Source of the DNA: Gaiellasilicea sp963730405
GTDB taxonomy: Bacteria; Actinomycetota; Thermoleophilia; Gaiellales; Gaiellaceae
Length of the DNA stretch: 64,000 nucleotides
Assembly: GCA_963730405.1 (NCBI GenBank)
Contig: CAVSRW010000002.1
Location: 62,001 to 126,000 of the forward strand
Direction of reading: 5' to 3'
In this document: one piece after another, positions 49,606 through 58,490 of the stretch
Numbering within the stretch: the stretch's first letter is position 1
Layout of the letters: each line of letters begins with the position of its first letter
Position numbers and translations under genes: made by a program
Notes under the pieces: model-generated
Seen by the model: the letters and a program-made list of their open reading frames with translations, nothing else
What the model was told of the DNA's origin: nothing
The model's database searches: none

Positions 49606-50411
49606 AGTGATCCCGCTCCGGTGCCGGCAATGCCGGCACCTCCGCTCTCTCGCGGCTCCGTCGAGCCTACGCCGCGAAGGAACTCCGTCACGACCTCGAC
49701 GAAGCGGTCCGGCTGCTCCCAGAAGAAGAGGTGGCCGCCGTCGGGGAAGAGCTCGACGCGCGCGTCGGGGATCCGGAGCGCGAACAGGGCCGTGTTGCGT
49801 GAGTCCACGACGGCATCCTCCGTTCCGTGGAGGACGAGCGTCGGAGCCGCGATCCCCCCGATCCGCTCGAGCGCGTCGAACGAACCGCCCGCCGCCGCCT
49901 GCGCCGCCCACGCCTCGAACGGCTGCGCCGTCGCCTCGCGGTGCCGGAGAATCCGCTCGACGAGCTCGGCATCCGCGTCCGGCGCGAGTGCGTTCTCGAC
50001 GAACTGCCGCAGGCTCGCGCCGCTCGTCATCAGCTTCACCGTCTGCTCGGGCATCGGGAACGACTCCGGTCCGCCCGGCGTCGTGCAGACGAGCACGAGC
50101 CTGTCGACCCGCTCCGGCGCGGTCAGCGCGAGCTCCTGCGCCACCATCCCGCCGAGGCTCGTCCCGAGCACGTGCGCCCGCTCGACGCCCGCCTCGTCGA
50201 GCACCTGGAGCGCGTCGGCGGCCAGCTGCGCCGTCGTGTACGGGCCGGGCGGTGCGTCGCTCTCACCGATCCCGCGGTTGTCGAAGAGGATGACGTCGAA
50301 CGAGCGGGCGAGCCCGTCGAGCACGGGCTCCCAGCCCCAGCGCGCGTAGCCGAGCCCGTGGATCAGGAGCAGCGGTGCGCCCTCGCCGTGCCGTTCCCAG
50401 GCGAGCTTCAC
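49602..50411 (-). CDS. Alpha/beta hydrolase
   Basis: 269 residues. Oxyanion LLIHGLGYARWGW near 15, FDNRGIGESDAPPGPY, nucleophile elbow HVLGTSLGGMVAQ (Ser near 96), Asp in VLHGTEDAVVD and His in PDGGHLFFWEQPD complete the triad. It resembles 3-oxoadipate enol-lactonase/thioesterase-type hydrolases. It probably hydrolyses an ester, lactone or thioester in the pathway. The C-terminus ends in a low-complexity tail (ESGGAGIAGTGAGS). The GTG at 50411 overlaps the permease stop by 4 nt. Confidence 0.88.
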   Translation of the reverse strand: MKLAWERHGEGAPLLLIHGLGYARWGWEPVLDGLARSFDVILFDNRGIGESDAPPGPYTTAQLAADALQVLDEAGVERAHVLGTSLGGMVAQELALTAPERVDRLVLVCTTPGGPESFPMPEQTVKLMTSGASLRQFVENALAPDADAELVERILRHREATAQPFEAWAAQAAAGGSFDALERIGGIAAPTLVLHGTEDAVVDSRNTALFALRIPDARVELFPDGGHLFFWEQPDRFVEVVTEFLRGVGSTEPRESGGAGIAGTGAGSL

Positions 50412-51463
50412 TGCATCCCCTCCAGCGGCGGCATGCGCCGCATCCGCTTCACGCGCGGCCCGATGCTCGCGAGCCCACCCGGGACGAAGAAGACGAGCAG
50501 GATGAAGAGAACGCCGAGCACGAACAGCGGCTCCGAGAGCGGCGTCTCGAGCACCGGAGGCAGCTTCTCGACGGCCGAGGAGCCGGAGAGCGTGCCGAGC
50601 CGCTGGTCGGCGAGCGTGTAGAGGAAGCCGCCGAGCAGCGCGCCGTAGCGCGTGCCGGCGCCGCCGATCACCACCATCACGAGCAGCGTCAGCGTGAAGC
50701 TCGCCGTGGTCACCTGCGGCGAGGCGCCGGTGCCGAGCACGAGCAGCCAGACGACCCCGCCCACGGTGGCGAGGAAGGACGCGAGCACGAACGCGAGCAG
50801 CTTGAAGCGGAACGGCTGCAGCCCGATCACCTCGACCCGCTGCTCGTTCTCGCGGATCGCCTGCAGCACGTGCCCGGGCGAGCTGTTCACCGCCCAGCGC
50901 ACGATCACGAACACGAACGCGACGTAGCCGAGCGCGAGCCAGTAGAGGTATTTCGTGTTGAGGACGCCGACGAAGAAGTCCGGGATCGACTCGAAGTTGA
51001 GCCCCAGCCCTTCCTCGCCGCCCGTCAGCCCGTCCGGGTTCTTCTGCACCAGCACCTGGCCCGCCTGTGCGAACGCGAGCGTGACCATCGCGAACGCGAT
51101 TCCGCCGACGCGGAGGCTGATCGCGCCGAGAACAAGGGGCACGACGATCCCGACGCCGACGACGACGAGCAGCGTCAGCGGGAAGCTCCACTCCCACTTC
51201 GTCAGCGCAATCGTCGTCAGGTAGACGCCGAGCGCGAAGTAGAGCGCGTGGCCGAACGAGAGCAGCCCGGTGTAGCCGAAGAGGAGGTCGTAGGTGAGCG
51301 CGACGCCGGCGAAGACGAGGCAGAGGGCGAGCAGCCCGAGCGTGCCGGGGCTGTCGAGCGGCCCGCCGAGGAGCACCGGTATGTCGAGCGAGAGCAACGG
51401 CACGATCGCGAAGACGCCGAGCAGGACGAGCGGGATGACGAGATTCCAGGCGCGGCGGCTCAA
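50408..51463 (-). CDS. livM: Branched-chain amino acid-type ABC importer, LivM-like permease
   Basis: 351 residues, about nine to ten membrane helices. The GYTGLLSFGHALYFALGVYL motif and the central cytoplasmic loop AIRENEQRVEVIGLQPFRFK identify a LivM-type subunit. TTG start at 51463 overlapping LivH by 4 nt (TTGA). It pairs with LivH, the ATPases LivF and LivG, and the binding protein. The surrounding acyl-CoA genes suggest the imported solute may be an acid rather than leucine. Confidence 0.88.
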   Translation of the reverse strand: MSRRAWNLVIPLVLLGVFAIVPLLSLDIPVLLGGPLDSPGTLGLLALCLVFAGVALTYDLLFGYTGLLSFGHALYFALGVYLTTIALTKWEWSFPLTLLVVVGVGIVVPLVLGAISLRVGGIAFAMVTLAFAQAGQVLVQKNPDGLTGGEEGLGLNFESIPDFFVGVLNTKYLYWLALGYVAFVFVIVRWAVNSSPGHVLQAIRENEQRVEVIGLQPFRFKLLAFVLASFLATVGGVVWLLVLGTGASPQVTTASFTLTLLVMVVIGGAGTRYGALLGGFLYTLADQRLGTLSGSSAVEKLPPVLETPLSEPLFVLGVLFILLVFFVPGGLASIGPRVKRMRRMPPLEGMQ

Positions 51464-52341
51464 TGCGCCACCTTCGGGGCGAGCCCTTCGGGCTTCAGCA
51501 GCAGCACGATCGCGAGCAGGAGGACGACGGCAAGGTCACCGAGGCCGCTGGACGCGTAGTAGTTCGCGTACTGCTGGATCAGTCCAACCGCGACGGCCGC
51601 GACCGCGGTGCCGCCGATCGAGCCGAAGCCGCCGATCACGACGACGATGAAGGCGAAGATCAGGAGCGACGTGCCGCGGCTCGGGTCGACGACGCCGTAA
51701 TAGACACCCGAGAGGACGCCGGCCAGCGCGGCCAGCGCGCCGCCGATCGCGAACACGAGCGTGAAGGCCTTGCGGACGTCGATGCCGAGCGCCGTCACCA
51801 TGGCGCGGTTCTCGACCCCGGCGCGGATGATCAGGCCGTAGCGGGTGTAGCGGAGGAACGCGTTCAGGCCCACGAGGACGACTGCGGCCGCGGCGATCTC
51901 GACGAACCGGTCGTTCGGGATCGACGCGCCGAGGATCGAGGTCGTGTCGATCATCCAGCTCGGCACCGGGAACGGGCGGGCGTCGAAGCCCCAGATCGCC
52001 TCCACGAGCGCGTTCAGCGCGAGCGCGAGCCCGACGGTGACGAGCACCTGCTCGACCGGGCGCCGGTAGAGCGGGCGGATCAGCACGAGCTCGATCAGCG
52101 CTGCGAGCACGGCTCCGACCGCGAGCCCGGCGACGGCGCCCACGAGCAGTTTCGTCCCGGCGCTGCCGTCGACCTTCGTCGACGTCCACCAGGTCGCGTA
52201 CGCCCCGACCGTGAGCAGAGCGCCGTGGGCGAAGTTGAGCACGCCCATCAGGCCGTAGATCAGCGACAGGCCCGACGCGATCAGGAAGTACATCGCCCCC
52301 AACCCGAGTCCTGTGATCGTGAGGAGGACGAAGGTGCTCAA
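51460..52341 (-). CDS. livH: Branched-chain amino acid-type ABC importer, LivH-like permease
   Basis: 293 residues, eight membrane helices. MYFLIASGLSLIYGLMGVLN and FAHGALLTVGAYATWW are the conserved first half, and GVENRAMVTALGIDVRK the cytoplasmic coupling loop. TTG start at 52341 overlapping the LivF stop by 4 nt. Partner of the LivM-like permease. Confidence 0.9.
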   Translation of the reverse strand: MSTFVLLTITGLGLGAMYFLIASGLSLIYGLMGVLNFAHGALLTVGAYATWWTSTKVDGSAGTKLLVGAVAGLAVGAVLAALIELVLIRPLYRRPVEQVLVTVGLALALNALVEAIWGFDARPFPVPSWMIDTTSILGASIPNDRFVEIAAAAVVLVGLNAFLRYTRYGLIIRAGVENRAMVTALGIDVRKAFTLVFAIGGALAALAGVLSGVYYGVVDPSRGTSLLIFAFIVVVIGGFGSIGGTAVAAVAVGLIQQYANYYASSGLGDLAVVLLLAIVLLLKPEGLAPKVAH

Positions 52342-53039
52342 TGTCCACCACCGGCGACGCCCAGCAGCGCGCGCACTTTCTCGGGGTCGCCGAGCAGCTC
52401 CGCCGCGGAGCCGGTGTGGACGACCGTGCCCATGTCGAGGACGACGACCTGTTGCGCCACGCGCGCGACGACGGCGAGGTTCTGCTCGACGAGCAGCACG
52501 GTCGCGAGCTCGGCGGCACGCTCGAGCGCTGCCGCGACCTCCGTCACGAGCAGCGGCGCCAGCCCCTTCGTCGGCTCGTCGACGAGCAGCACGGGGTTGT
52601 CGTTCAGGAGCGCGCGGGCGATCGCCACCATCTGCTGCTGGCCGCCGGAAAGCGTGCCCGCCTTCTGCCTGCCGCGGGCCTTCAACTCGGGAAAGAGCTC
52701 GTAGACGAGCTCGTAGCGAGGCTGCCCGTTCCGCTCTGCCAGCCGCAGGTTCTCGGCGACGGTGAGGCCCGCGAAGACGTCCCGGTCCTCGGGGACATAG
52801 CCGACGCCGCGGCGCACGATCGCGTGCGTGTGCAGCCGGGTCGTCTCCTCGCCGGCGAGGGTGACCGACCCGCGGCGCGGGACGAGGCCCATCATCGCCC
52901 GCAACGTCGTCGTCTTGCCGACGCCGTTCCGGCCGAGCAGTGCCGTGACGCCGCCTTCGGGGACGTCGAAGCTGACGTTCTGGAGGACGTGCGACTCGCC
53001 CAGGTGGACGTGGAGGTCGCGGACGGCGATCAGCGCCAT
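52338..53039 (-). CDS. livF: ABC importer ATPase, LivF type
   Basis: 233 residues. Walker A GRNGVGKTTTL near 36, signature LSGGQQQMVAIARALL near 135, Walker B VLLVDEPTKGLAP, and the Liv-type H-loop VLLVEQNLAVV. Motif order and size match LivF. The ATG start is overlapped by one base by the LivG stop (TGATG). Confidence 0.93.
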   Translation of the reverse strand: MALIAVRDLHVHLGESHVLQNVSFDVPEGGVTALLGRNGVGKTTTLRAMMGLVPRRGSVTLAGEETTRLHTHAIVRRGVGYVPEDRDVFAGLTVAENLRLAERNGQPRYELVYELFPELKARGRQKAGTLSGGQQQMVAIARALLNDNPVLLVDEPTKGLAPLLVTEVAAALERAAELATVLLVEQNLAVVARVAQQVVVLDMGTVVHTGSAAELLGDPEKVRALLGVAGGGH

Positions 53040-53800
53040 CAGAGCGGCTCGCCGAGGTAGGCCGTCTGGACGGTCTCGTTCGCCATCACGGCGGCCGGCT
53101 CGTCGAAGGCGAGCAGCGCGCCGTGGTGCATGACGGCGATCTTCTCGGCGAGGCCGATCACCACCTCCATCCGGTGCTCGACCATCAGCACCGTCTTGCC
53201 CTCCTCGCGGTGGACGGACCGGATCAGCTCGACGAGCTCGTCGACGTCCTCGGCGGAGACGCCGGCCATCGGCTCGTCGAGGAGGATCACGTCCGGCCGG
53301 CTCGCCAGCAGCATCGCCAGCTCGAGCTTCCGCTTGTCCCCGTGCGAGAGCAGGCCGGCGGGCCAGAGCCCACGCGCGCCGAGGCCGACGCGGACGAGCG
53401 CGTCGCCGGCGCGCTCGCGCGCCTCCGCCACCGAAGCCGCGCGACGCCAGATCCGGAGCGACCCGCCGAGGTGGGCCTCGGCCGCGAGGCGGACGTTCTC
53501 GTACACGGACAGGAGCGGGAAGACGCTCGACACCTGAAAGGTCCGCCCGAGCCCCGACCGCGCGCGCCGGTACGGCGGCTCGGCGGTGACGTCCCGGCCG
53601 TGCAGCTCGACGCTGCCGGCCGTGGGACGGACAAGGCCCGAGAGCAGGTTGAAGAGCGTCGTCTTGCCGGCGCCGTTCGGCCCGATGATGCCCACGAGCT
53701 CGCCCGCGCGGACCTCGAGCGAGACATCGGCGACGATTTTGGCGCCGCCGATGTCGAGCCCGAGATTCCGCGTGGCGAGGATCGGTGTGGAGGTGGCCAC
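53039..53800 (-). CDS. livG: ABC importer ATPase, LivG type
   Basis: 253 residues. Walker A GPNGAGKTTLF near 42, Q-loop GRTFQVSSVFP, and Walker B VILLDEPMAGVS. The signature region reads LLSHGDKRKLELAMLLASRP, the LivG variant of LSGGQ. The GTG at 53800 begins family homology; an upstream in-frame extension is low-complexity and was rejected. It lies 25 bp after the binding-protein gene. Confidence 0.92.
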   Translation of the reverse strand: MATSTPILATRNLGLDIGGAKIVADVSLEVRAGELVGIIGPNGAGKTTLFNLLSGLVRPTAGSVELHGRDVTAEPPYRRARSGLGRTFQVSSVFPLLSVYENVRLAAEAHLGGSLRIWRRAASVAEARERAGDALVRVGLGARGLWPAGLLSHGDKRKLELAMLLASRPDVILLDEPMAGVSAEDVDELVELIRSVHREEGKTVLMVEHRMEVVIGLAEKIAVMHHGALLAFDEPAAVMANETVQTAYLGEPL

Positions 53801-53825
53801 GATCCCCGAGGTCAGGGAGTCGCCG

Positions 53826-55031
53826 CTAGCGAGGCTCCGGCGGGGCGACGAACTGCCCCTTGATCCTGGAGACGACCCGCGGCTGCCACTTGCCGTTCGC
53901 ACCCTTGACCAGCTTCACCTGGAACATCGGCTGGATCATGGCGTGGTCGGACGCACGGATCGACTGCTGGCCCTTCGGGCCGACGAAGTTCCAGCCCTCG
54001 AGCGCGTCGATCATCTTGTCGACGTTGTCGCCCTTCGCGCCGGTCAGCGCCTGCACGATCATCTGGCCGGCGACGAAGCCGTCCGGCGTGAACAGGTCGG
54101 GCACCTGGCTCTTCCTCTGCATCGACTTGACGAGGAAGTCGTTGACCTTGTTCTTCGGAGCCGTCGAGACGTAGTGCGAGAGGAAGTCGATCTTGGCGGC
54201 AACATCGCCGAAGGTCGACCACGTCGCCCGCTCGGCGAGGCCGGTCGTGATCTTGTTCGAGACGCCGAACGCGCCCTGCTGCTCGAGCGCGCGCCACATC
54301 GCCGGCGCCGTCGTGCCGGCCCACGCGACGAAGAGCAGGTCCGGATTCGCCTGCTTCACCTGCTGGGCGAACGGCGTGAAGTCCTGCGCCGAGAGCGGCA
54401 CGAGCATGCGGCCGACGTTGTGGCCCTGCGACCCGACGATCGAGTTGACCGCCGCGTAGTTGCCGACGCCGAAGGCCGAGTCCTGCGCAAAGACGGTGAC
54501 CTTCTTGCCGATGCCCTTCAGGAACGTCGCTGCCGTCTTGACGTCCTGATAGGTCTGGCGCCCGGAGCGGAACGTGTACTTGTTGATCCCGGTGATCGCG
54601 TCCGTGGCCGCGGGGCCGGAGATGAAGAGCACCTTGTTCTGCTCGGCCAGCGGCGCCATCTGGAGCGCGACGCCCGAGGAGACGCTGCCGGCGAGGATCT
54701 TGTAACCCTTGCCGATCAGGTCGCGCCCTGCCGCGACGGCCTTCGTCGGGTCGGTGCCGTCGTCGACGATCTCGAGCTCGATCTTGCGGCCGTTGACCGT
54801 CATCTTGCCCTGCGTCGCGTACGCGAGCCCGTAGCGCAGGCCCTGGATGTACTCGGCGCCGTAGGCGGCGAGCAGCCCCGTGCGCGAGTAGACGATCCCG
54901 ACCTTGTAGGGCGCCGCAGCGCTCTGGCCGGAGCCGGCCTCGGTCTTCGCCTGTGCCCCGCCCGCGAACGCCGCAAAGAGCGTTGTTACCGCCGCGACCG
55001 CCGCGACGCCACGCCAGTGCCTTGCCTGCAT
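53826..55031 (-). CDS. ABC importer substrate-binding protein, Leu/Ile/Val-binding type
   Basis: 401 residues of the Peripla_BP_6 fold. Signal peptide (1-29, ending AQA). Mature start YKVGIVYSRTGLLAAYGAE, then DDGTDPTKAVAAGRDLIGKG, and the ligand-pocket segments SSGVALQMAPLAEQ and DSAFGVGNYAAV. No lipobox Cys. The ATG at 55031 follows GGAGG by about 8 nt. First gene of the ten-gene operon, driven by the TTGACA promoter at 55086-55115. Confidence 0.92.
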   Translation of the reverse strand: MQARHWRGVAAVAAVTTLFAAFAGGAQAKTEAGSGQSAAAPYKVGIVYSRTGLLAAYGAEYIQGLRYGLAYATQGKMTVNGRKIELEIVDDGTDPTKAVAAGRDLIGKGYKILAGSVSSGVALQMAPLAEQNKVLFISGPAATDAITGINKYTFRSGRQTYQDVKTAATFLKGIGKKVTVFAQDSAFGVGNYAAVNSIVGSQGHNVGRMLVPLSAQDFTPFAQQVKQANPDLLFVAWAGTTAPAMWRALEQQGAFGVSNKITTGLAERATWSTFGDVAAKIDFLSHYVSTAPKNKVNDFLVKSMQRKSQVPDLFTPDGFVAGQMIVQALTGAKGDNVDKMIDALEGWNFVGPKGQQSIRASDHAMIQPMFQVKLVKGANGKWQPRVVSRIKGQFVAPPEPR

Positions 55032-55070
55032 TTCCCTGACCTCCGTGAGGAATGTGACCCGGAACCTGAG

Positions 55071-55115
55071 ACCTGATTCAGGTGTAACTTACGTCTGCTT
55101 CTCGCGGTGTGTCAA
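55071..55115 (-). promoter_or_regulatory. Operon promoter with a palindromic operator at the start site
   Basis: Minus strand: perfect -35 TTGACA (55115-55110), 18-nt spacer, -10 TAAGTT (55091-55086). The palindrome ACCTGATTCAGGT (55071-55083) lies just downstream of the -10, over the likely start site, with another ACCTGA half-site adjacent. Position and symmetry suit the TetR repressor encoded within the operon. The -35 overlaps the stop of the upstream metallopeptidase gene. Confidence 0.65.
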
Positions 55116-56620
55116 GCCCCGAGTTCGTGCAGGAGCGGCGCCGTGTCGAGCGGCTCGTAGCCGAGCCGGCCGGCGACCTCCTCGCTCGTCGGCCGCGTCC
55201 CCTCGCGCCACAGCGCCTGCAGCCGCTCGCCCGTCTCGGCCCTCCGCCACCAGTCCGCGCCGACCGAGTCGACAAGGTACCGGCGCAGCTGCGCGGAGCG
55301 GATCCACGCGCGCAGGTAGTCGGCCGAATAGAAGCCCGAGTCCATGTCGGAGAGGTAGTTCTCGGCCGGATAGCGGATCCCGGTCGCCTCCGTCAGCCGC
55401 TCCGAGTAGCCGTCCGGGGTGCCGCCGTCGTCGGCGTAGCGGCCCCAGAAGTCGAGCTCGAACTGAAGCTTCGCCGTGTAGCGGCGGAACAGGAGCGCCT
55501 CGAGGAAGACCGTCGCCTCGGCGTTCTCGGCCGCCTCCTGGTCGCTCAGGCCGAAGTGCTCGGCGTGCCAGGCGGGCTCGCGGCTGATCGCCTCGACGAT
55601 GTACGAGTAGATCTCCGTCAGCGCGTGATCGCGAGAGAGCTTCCGGAACGTGTACGGCAGCCCGGGATCGACGCTCGCGTAGTGGAGCGCATGCCCGGCC
55701 TCGTGGAGGAACGCCTGGTAGTCGTGCAACCCTCCCTGCGCTCTCGTGATCAGGTGGACGACGTTCGGGGGGTCGGAGGCGATCACGCAAGCGCGCGGCG
55801 ACTTCTGCGGGCGGTCGTCGAGGTCGAGCCGGATCCCCGGCAGCGCGTTCATGTCGAGGCCGATTGCGTTCAGCGTCGCGAGGCAGACTTCGACAGCGCG
55901 CTCCTTCGTGTACGTCCCCTCGAGCGGTGAGAGCCGCCTCAGGTAACTCGTGTGGTTCGACGTCGGCACGTCGTCGCGCTCGTCGCCGAGGAGGCGGTCG
56001 AACCAACGCCGGCGCATCGCGTCGTAGGCCTCCGCCGACGCGCCGGCGGCCTCGTCGAGCGCCCGCTCCAGCTCGTGCAGCGAGATCCCCTTCTCCTCGC
56101 CGTTGCGGGCGATCGTGTCGGGCTCGCCCGAGAGCTCCGCCTCCAGTGCCTCGCCGGCCGCGAGCAGCTCGCGCCGGTCGTCGTTGAAACGCGCGCTCTC
56201 GGCGTTGGCAAGCGAGCCGAGCTCGTCGCGGTCGCCGTAGTCCGGCAAGACGGCCAGTTTCGCCTGCGCCGTCCGCAGCGGCAGCTCCTCGTCCTGCCAG
56301 TGGACGCGCGCCGCGAGAATCCGGTTCTCGAGCTCGTCCTCCCGCGCCGCCAGCTCGCCCGCGACGATTCCCGCCTCGCAGGTCTTGCGCAGGCGGTAGA
56401 GCAGCTCGCGCCCGTCGCCGGCTGCAGCGCCCTCCGCGTCGCGCAGGACCTCCAGCTGGCCCGGCGAGAAGAGATCGCGGTACCGCTCGACGATCGCGGC
56501 CTGCTCCGAGGTCTCCTTCTCGCCGACGCGCACCGCGCGACCCTCCTCGGAGCGCTCGAAGAGGTAACGCGCGAGGCGCTCCTCGTACTCGACCGGCGTT
56601 CTGACCCCAGTGACGCTCAA
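55112..56620 (-). CDS. M3-like zinc metallopeptidase
   Basis: 502 residues, cytoplasmic. HEAGHALHYASVDPG around residue 310 is the zinc HExGH motif and HALTEIYSYIVEA supplies the downstream Glu ligand. The helical N-terminal half and RRWFDRLLGDERDDVP region fit the oligopeptidase/M3 clan. It likely trims small peptides. TTG start at 56620. It follows the receiver gene by 12 bp, so both may be one transcript. Confidence 0.82.
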   Translation of the reverse strand: MSVTGVRTPVEYEERLARYLFERSEEGRAVRVGEKETSEQAAIVERYRDLFSPGQLEVLRDAEGAAAGDGRELLYRLRKTCEAGIVAGELAAREDELENRILAARVHWQDEELPLRTAQAKLAVLPDYGDRDELGSLANAESARFNDDRRELLAAGEALEAELSGEPDTIARNGEEKGISLHELERALDEAAGASAEAYDAMRRRWFDRLLGDERDDVPTSNHTSYLRRLSPLEGTYTKERAVEVCLATLNAIGLDMNALPGIRLDLDDRPQKSPRACVIASDPPNVVHLITRAQGGLHDYQAFLHEAGHALHYASVDPGLPYTFRKLSRDHALTEIYSYIVEAISREPAWHAEHFGLSDQEAAENAEATVFLEALLFRRYTAKLQFELDFWGRYADDGGTPDGYSERLTEATGIRYPAENYLSDMDSGFYSADYLRAWIRSAQLRRYLVDSVGADWWRRAETGERLQALWREGTRPTSEEVAGRLGYEPLDTAPLLHELGA

Positions 56621-56632
56621 CAGTCGGCGAGC

Positions 56633-57019
56633 CTACCGCACGTGCGAGCCGCTGACGGCGGCCGCGAGCGACTCCAGCTCGAACGGCTTGCCGAGCACCA
56701 TGTCGACCCGCTTCCGCAGCTCGGGACTCACGTCGCTCGAGCCGGAGAGGAGCACGACCCGGCTGGGCAGATCGAGGGCGGCGAGCTCGTCGAGCAGCTC
56801 CAGCCCGTCGTCGGCGCCGACGTGGACATCGAGCAGGATGACGTCCGGCGTCGCCTGCTCGAGCTCGCGTCGCGCCTCGGCGAGCGAGCCCGCCTCGCGG
56901 ACGGTGTGGCCGTCCAGCTCGAGGTTGACGCGGCAGAGCAAGCGGAGCGAACGCTCGTCGTCCACCACGAGCACGTCCTTGACGTGCCGCCCCCCTGGCT
57001 CCCGCATCAGGCCGAGCAC
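56633..57019 (-). CDS. Stand-alone response-regulator receiver domain
   Basis: 128 residues (or about 124 if the ATG at residue 5 is used). One receiver domain: VLVVDDERSLR with the acidic pair, phospho-acceptor Asp in DVILLDVHVGADDG, Thr/Ser switch in VVLLSGSSD, and Lys in VLGKPFE. No output domain, so it acts by protein contact. No histidine kinase is adjacent; the partner is elsewhere. Confidence 0.85.
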   Translation of the reverse strand: MLGLMREPGGRHVKDVLVVDDERSLRLLCRVNLELDGHTVREAGSLAEARRELEQATPDVILLDVHVGADDGLELLDELAALDLPSRVVLLSGSSDVSPELRKRVDMVLGKPFELESLAAAVSGSHVR

Positions 57020-57070
57020 TGTACCCGCTGGCGTAACGCGGCAGGGTCCGACTTCGTTTACATATTGAAA

Positions 57071-57238
57071 ATGGGAAATATGCCCCCCGACGAGGACCGC
57101 GAGCAGGCGCCGGCCAGGGAGCCCGCGATCCAGCTACCGACCCCGAGCGCGAGTTACCGCCGTCGCGCCTGGGTGCAGTTCCAGCGCGCACTCGATCCGC
57201 TCGCGCCGATCAAGCCGCTGCCGCCGCCCCGGCAGTGA
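57071..57238 (+). CDS. Small hypothetical protein (55 aa)
   Basis: 55 residues: an acidic, Pro-rich start (MPPDEDREQAPAREP), then a basic/aromatic region SYRRRAWVQFQRALDPLAP and a Pro-rich end. Upstream sequence is locally AT-rich (TTTACATATTGAAA), with TACATA 6 nt before the ATG at 57071, in the leaderless pattern. The 3' end overlaps the convergent gltX by 29 bp. No family recognised; modest evidence that it is real. Confidence 0.4.
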   Translation: MGNMPPDEDREQAPAREPAIQLPTPSASYRRRAWVQFQRALDPLAPIKPLPPPRQ

Positions 57239-58470
57239 GCCGGGCCACCGAGGCGTCCCGGCCGAGCAGCTCGAGGCTCTCGTAGAGCCCCGGCGAGATC
57301 TTCGACCCGGTCACGGCGACGCGGATCGGCTGATAGGCCTGACGCGGCTTCATCCCGAGCCGCTCCGTCAGTTCCTTGAGCGCGACCTCGAGGCGCTCCG
57401 CCCGCCACGGCTCGATGCCTTCGAGGGCCGTCGCCGCCGCCGTGAGCACGTCGCGGTCGAGCAAGGCGGGGTCGGGGTCGACGTCGTGGAAGAGAAAGCC
57501 GGCGAAGTCGGGGAACTCGCCCAGCTTCGCGATCTTCTCCTGCACGAGCGGCGCCGCCGCCCTGATTCGCTCCTGAGGCCAGTCGTAGTCGCGCTCGCGG
57601 AGGTACTAGATCAGCGTGTCGGCGTAGTCCTCCGGTGAGAGCTCGCGAAGGTAGACGCCGTTCATCCAGTCGAGCTTCGCGTAGTCGAACGTCGCCGGGC
57701 TGGCGCCGACGCGGTCGAGCAGGAAGCGCGCGATCAGCTCGTCGCGCGACATGATCGTCGTCTCGCCGTCGGGAGCCCAGCCGAGCAGGGCGAGGAAGTT
57801 CATCAGCGCCGGCGCGACGTAGCCCGCCTCCCGGAACTCGTCGACGGAGACGGCCCCGTGCCGCTTCGAGAGCTTTCTCCCGTCCTCGCCGAAGACGTTC
57901 GGGACGTGCGCGTACGTGGGAATCTCGGATCCGAGCGCCCGCAGGATCTGGATCTGCTTCGGCGTGTTCGAGACGTGGTCGTCGCCGCGGATCACGTGCG
58001 TGATCGCGTCGAGCCAGTCCTCCACCGGCGAGGCGAAGTTGTACGTCGGCCTGCCGTCGGAACGCACGAGCACGAGGTCTTCGAGCTGCTCGTTCGGGAA
58101 CTCGATCCGCCCCTTGACGGCGTCCTCCCATGCAGTCGTGCCCTCGTTGGGCATCCGGAACCGGATCGCGCCCTCGTCCTCGTAGGCCTTGCCCTCCTCG
58201 ACGAGGCGGCGCGCCTCCTCACCGCAGCGGTCGAGCCGGTCGAGCTGGAAGGTGACGTCCCCGTCCCAGTCGATCCCGAGCCACTGTCAGCGAGCTCTGA
58301 ATCTGCTCGACCGACTCGGCCACCTCGCGGCTCGTGTCCGTGTTCTCGATCCGGAGCAGGCACTCCCCGCCCCGGCCGCGGGCGAAGAGCCAGTTGAAGA
58401 GGAACGTGCGGACGCCGCCGATGTGGAGGAAGCCGGTGGGGCTCGGTGCCATGCGGACGCGGACGGACAT
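57210..58470 (-). pseudogene. gltX: Glutamyl-tRNA synthetase, broken by a frameshift and an in-frame stop
   Basis: All parts of a ~420-residue GluRS are present: MAPSPTGFLHIGGVRTF (HIGH motif as HIGG) in frame 1; then, after a one-base excess near 58287-58293, GDVTFQLDRLDRCGEEARR, NFASPVEDWLDAITHVIRGD, and KLSKRHG (KMSKS motif); then TAG at 57607-57609 after DYADTLI, followed in the same frame by YLRERDYDWPQERIRAAAPL to the normal end at 57210. The enzyme charges tRNA-Glu and is normally essential, so either another copy exists or these are sequence errors. Divergent from endonuclease IV with a shared -10 box. Confidence 0.85.
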
Positions 58471-58490
58471 GGGGTGACTAGGTTACCCAG
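58471..58490. promoter_or_regulatory. Bidirectional promoter, gltX / endonuclease IV
   Basis: A 20-bp gap between divergent starts at 58470 and 58491. TAGGTT (58479-58484) is 6 nt before the GTG of the endonuclease gene; its overlap on the other strand, TAACCT, lies 9 nt before the gltX ATG. Same design as the ftcD/methyltransferase gap. Confidence 0.5.
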
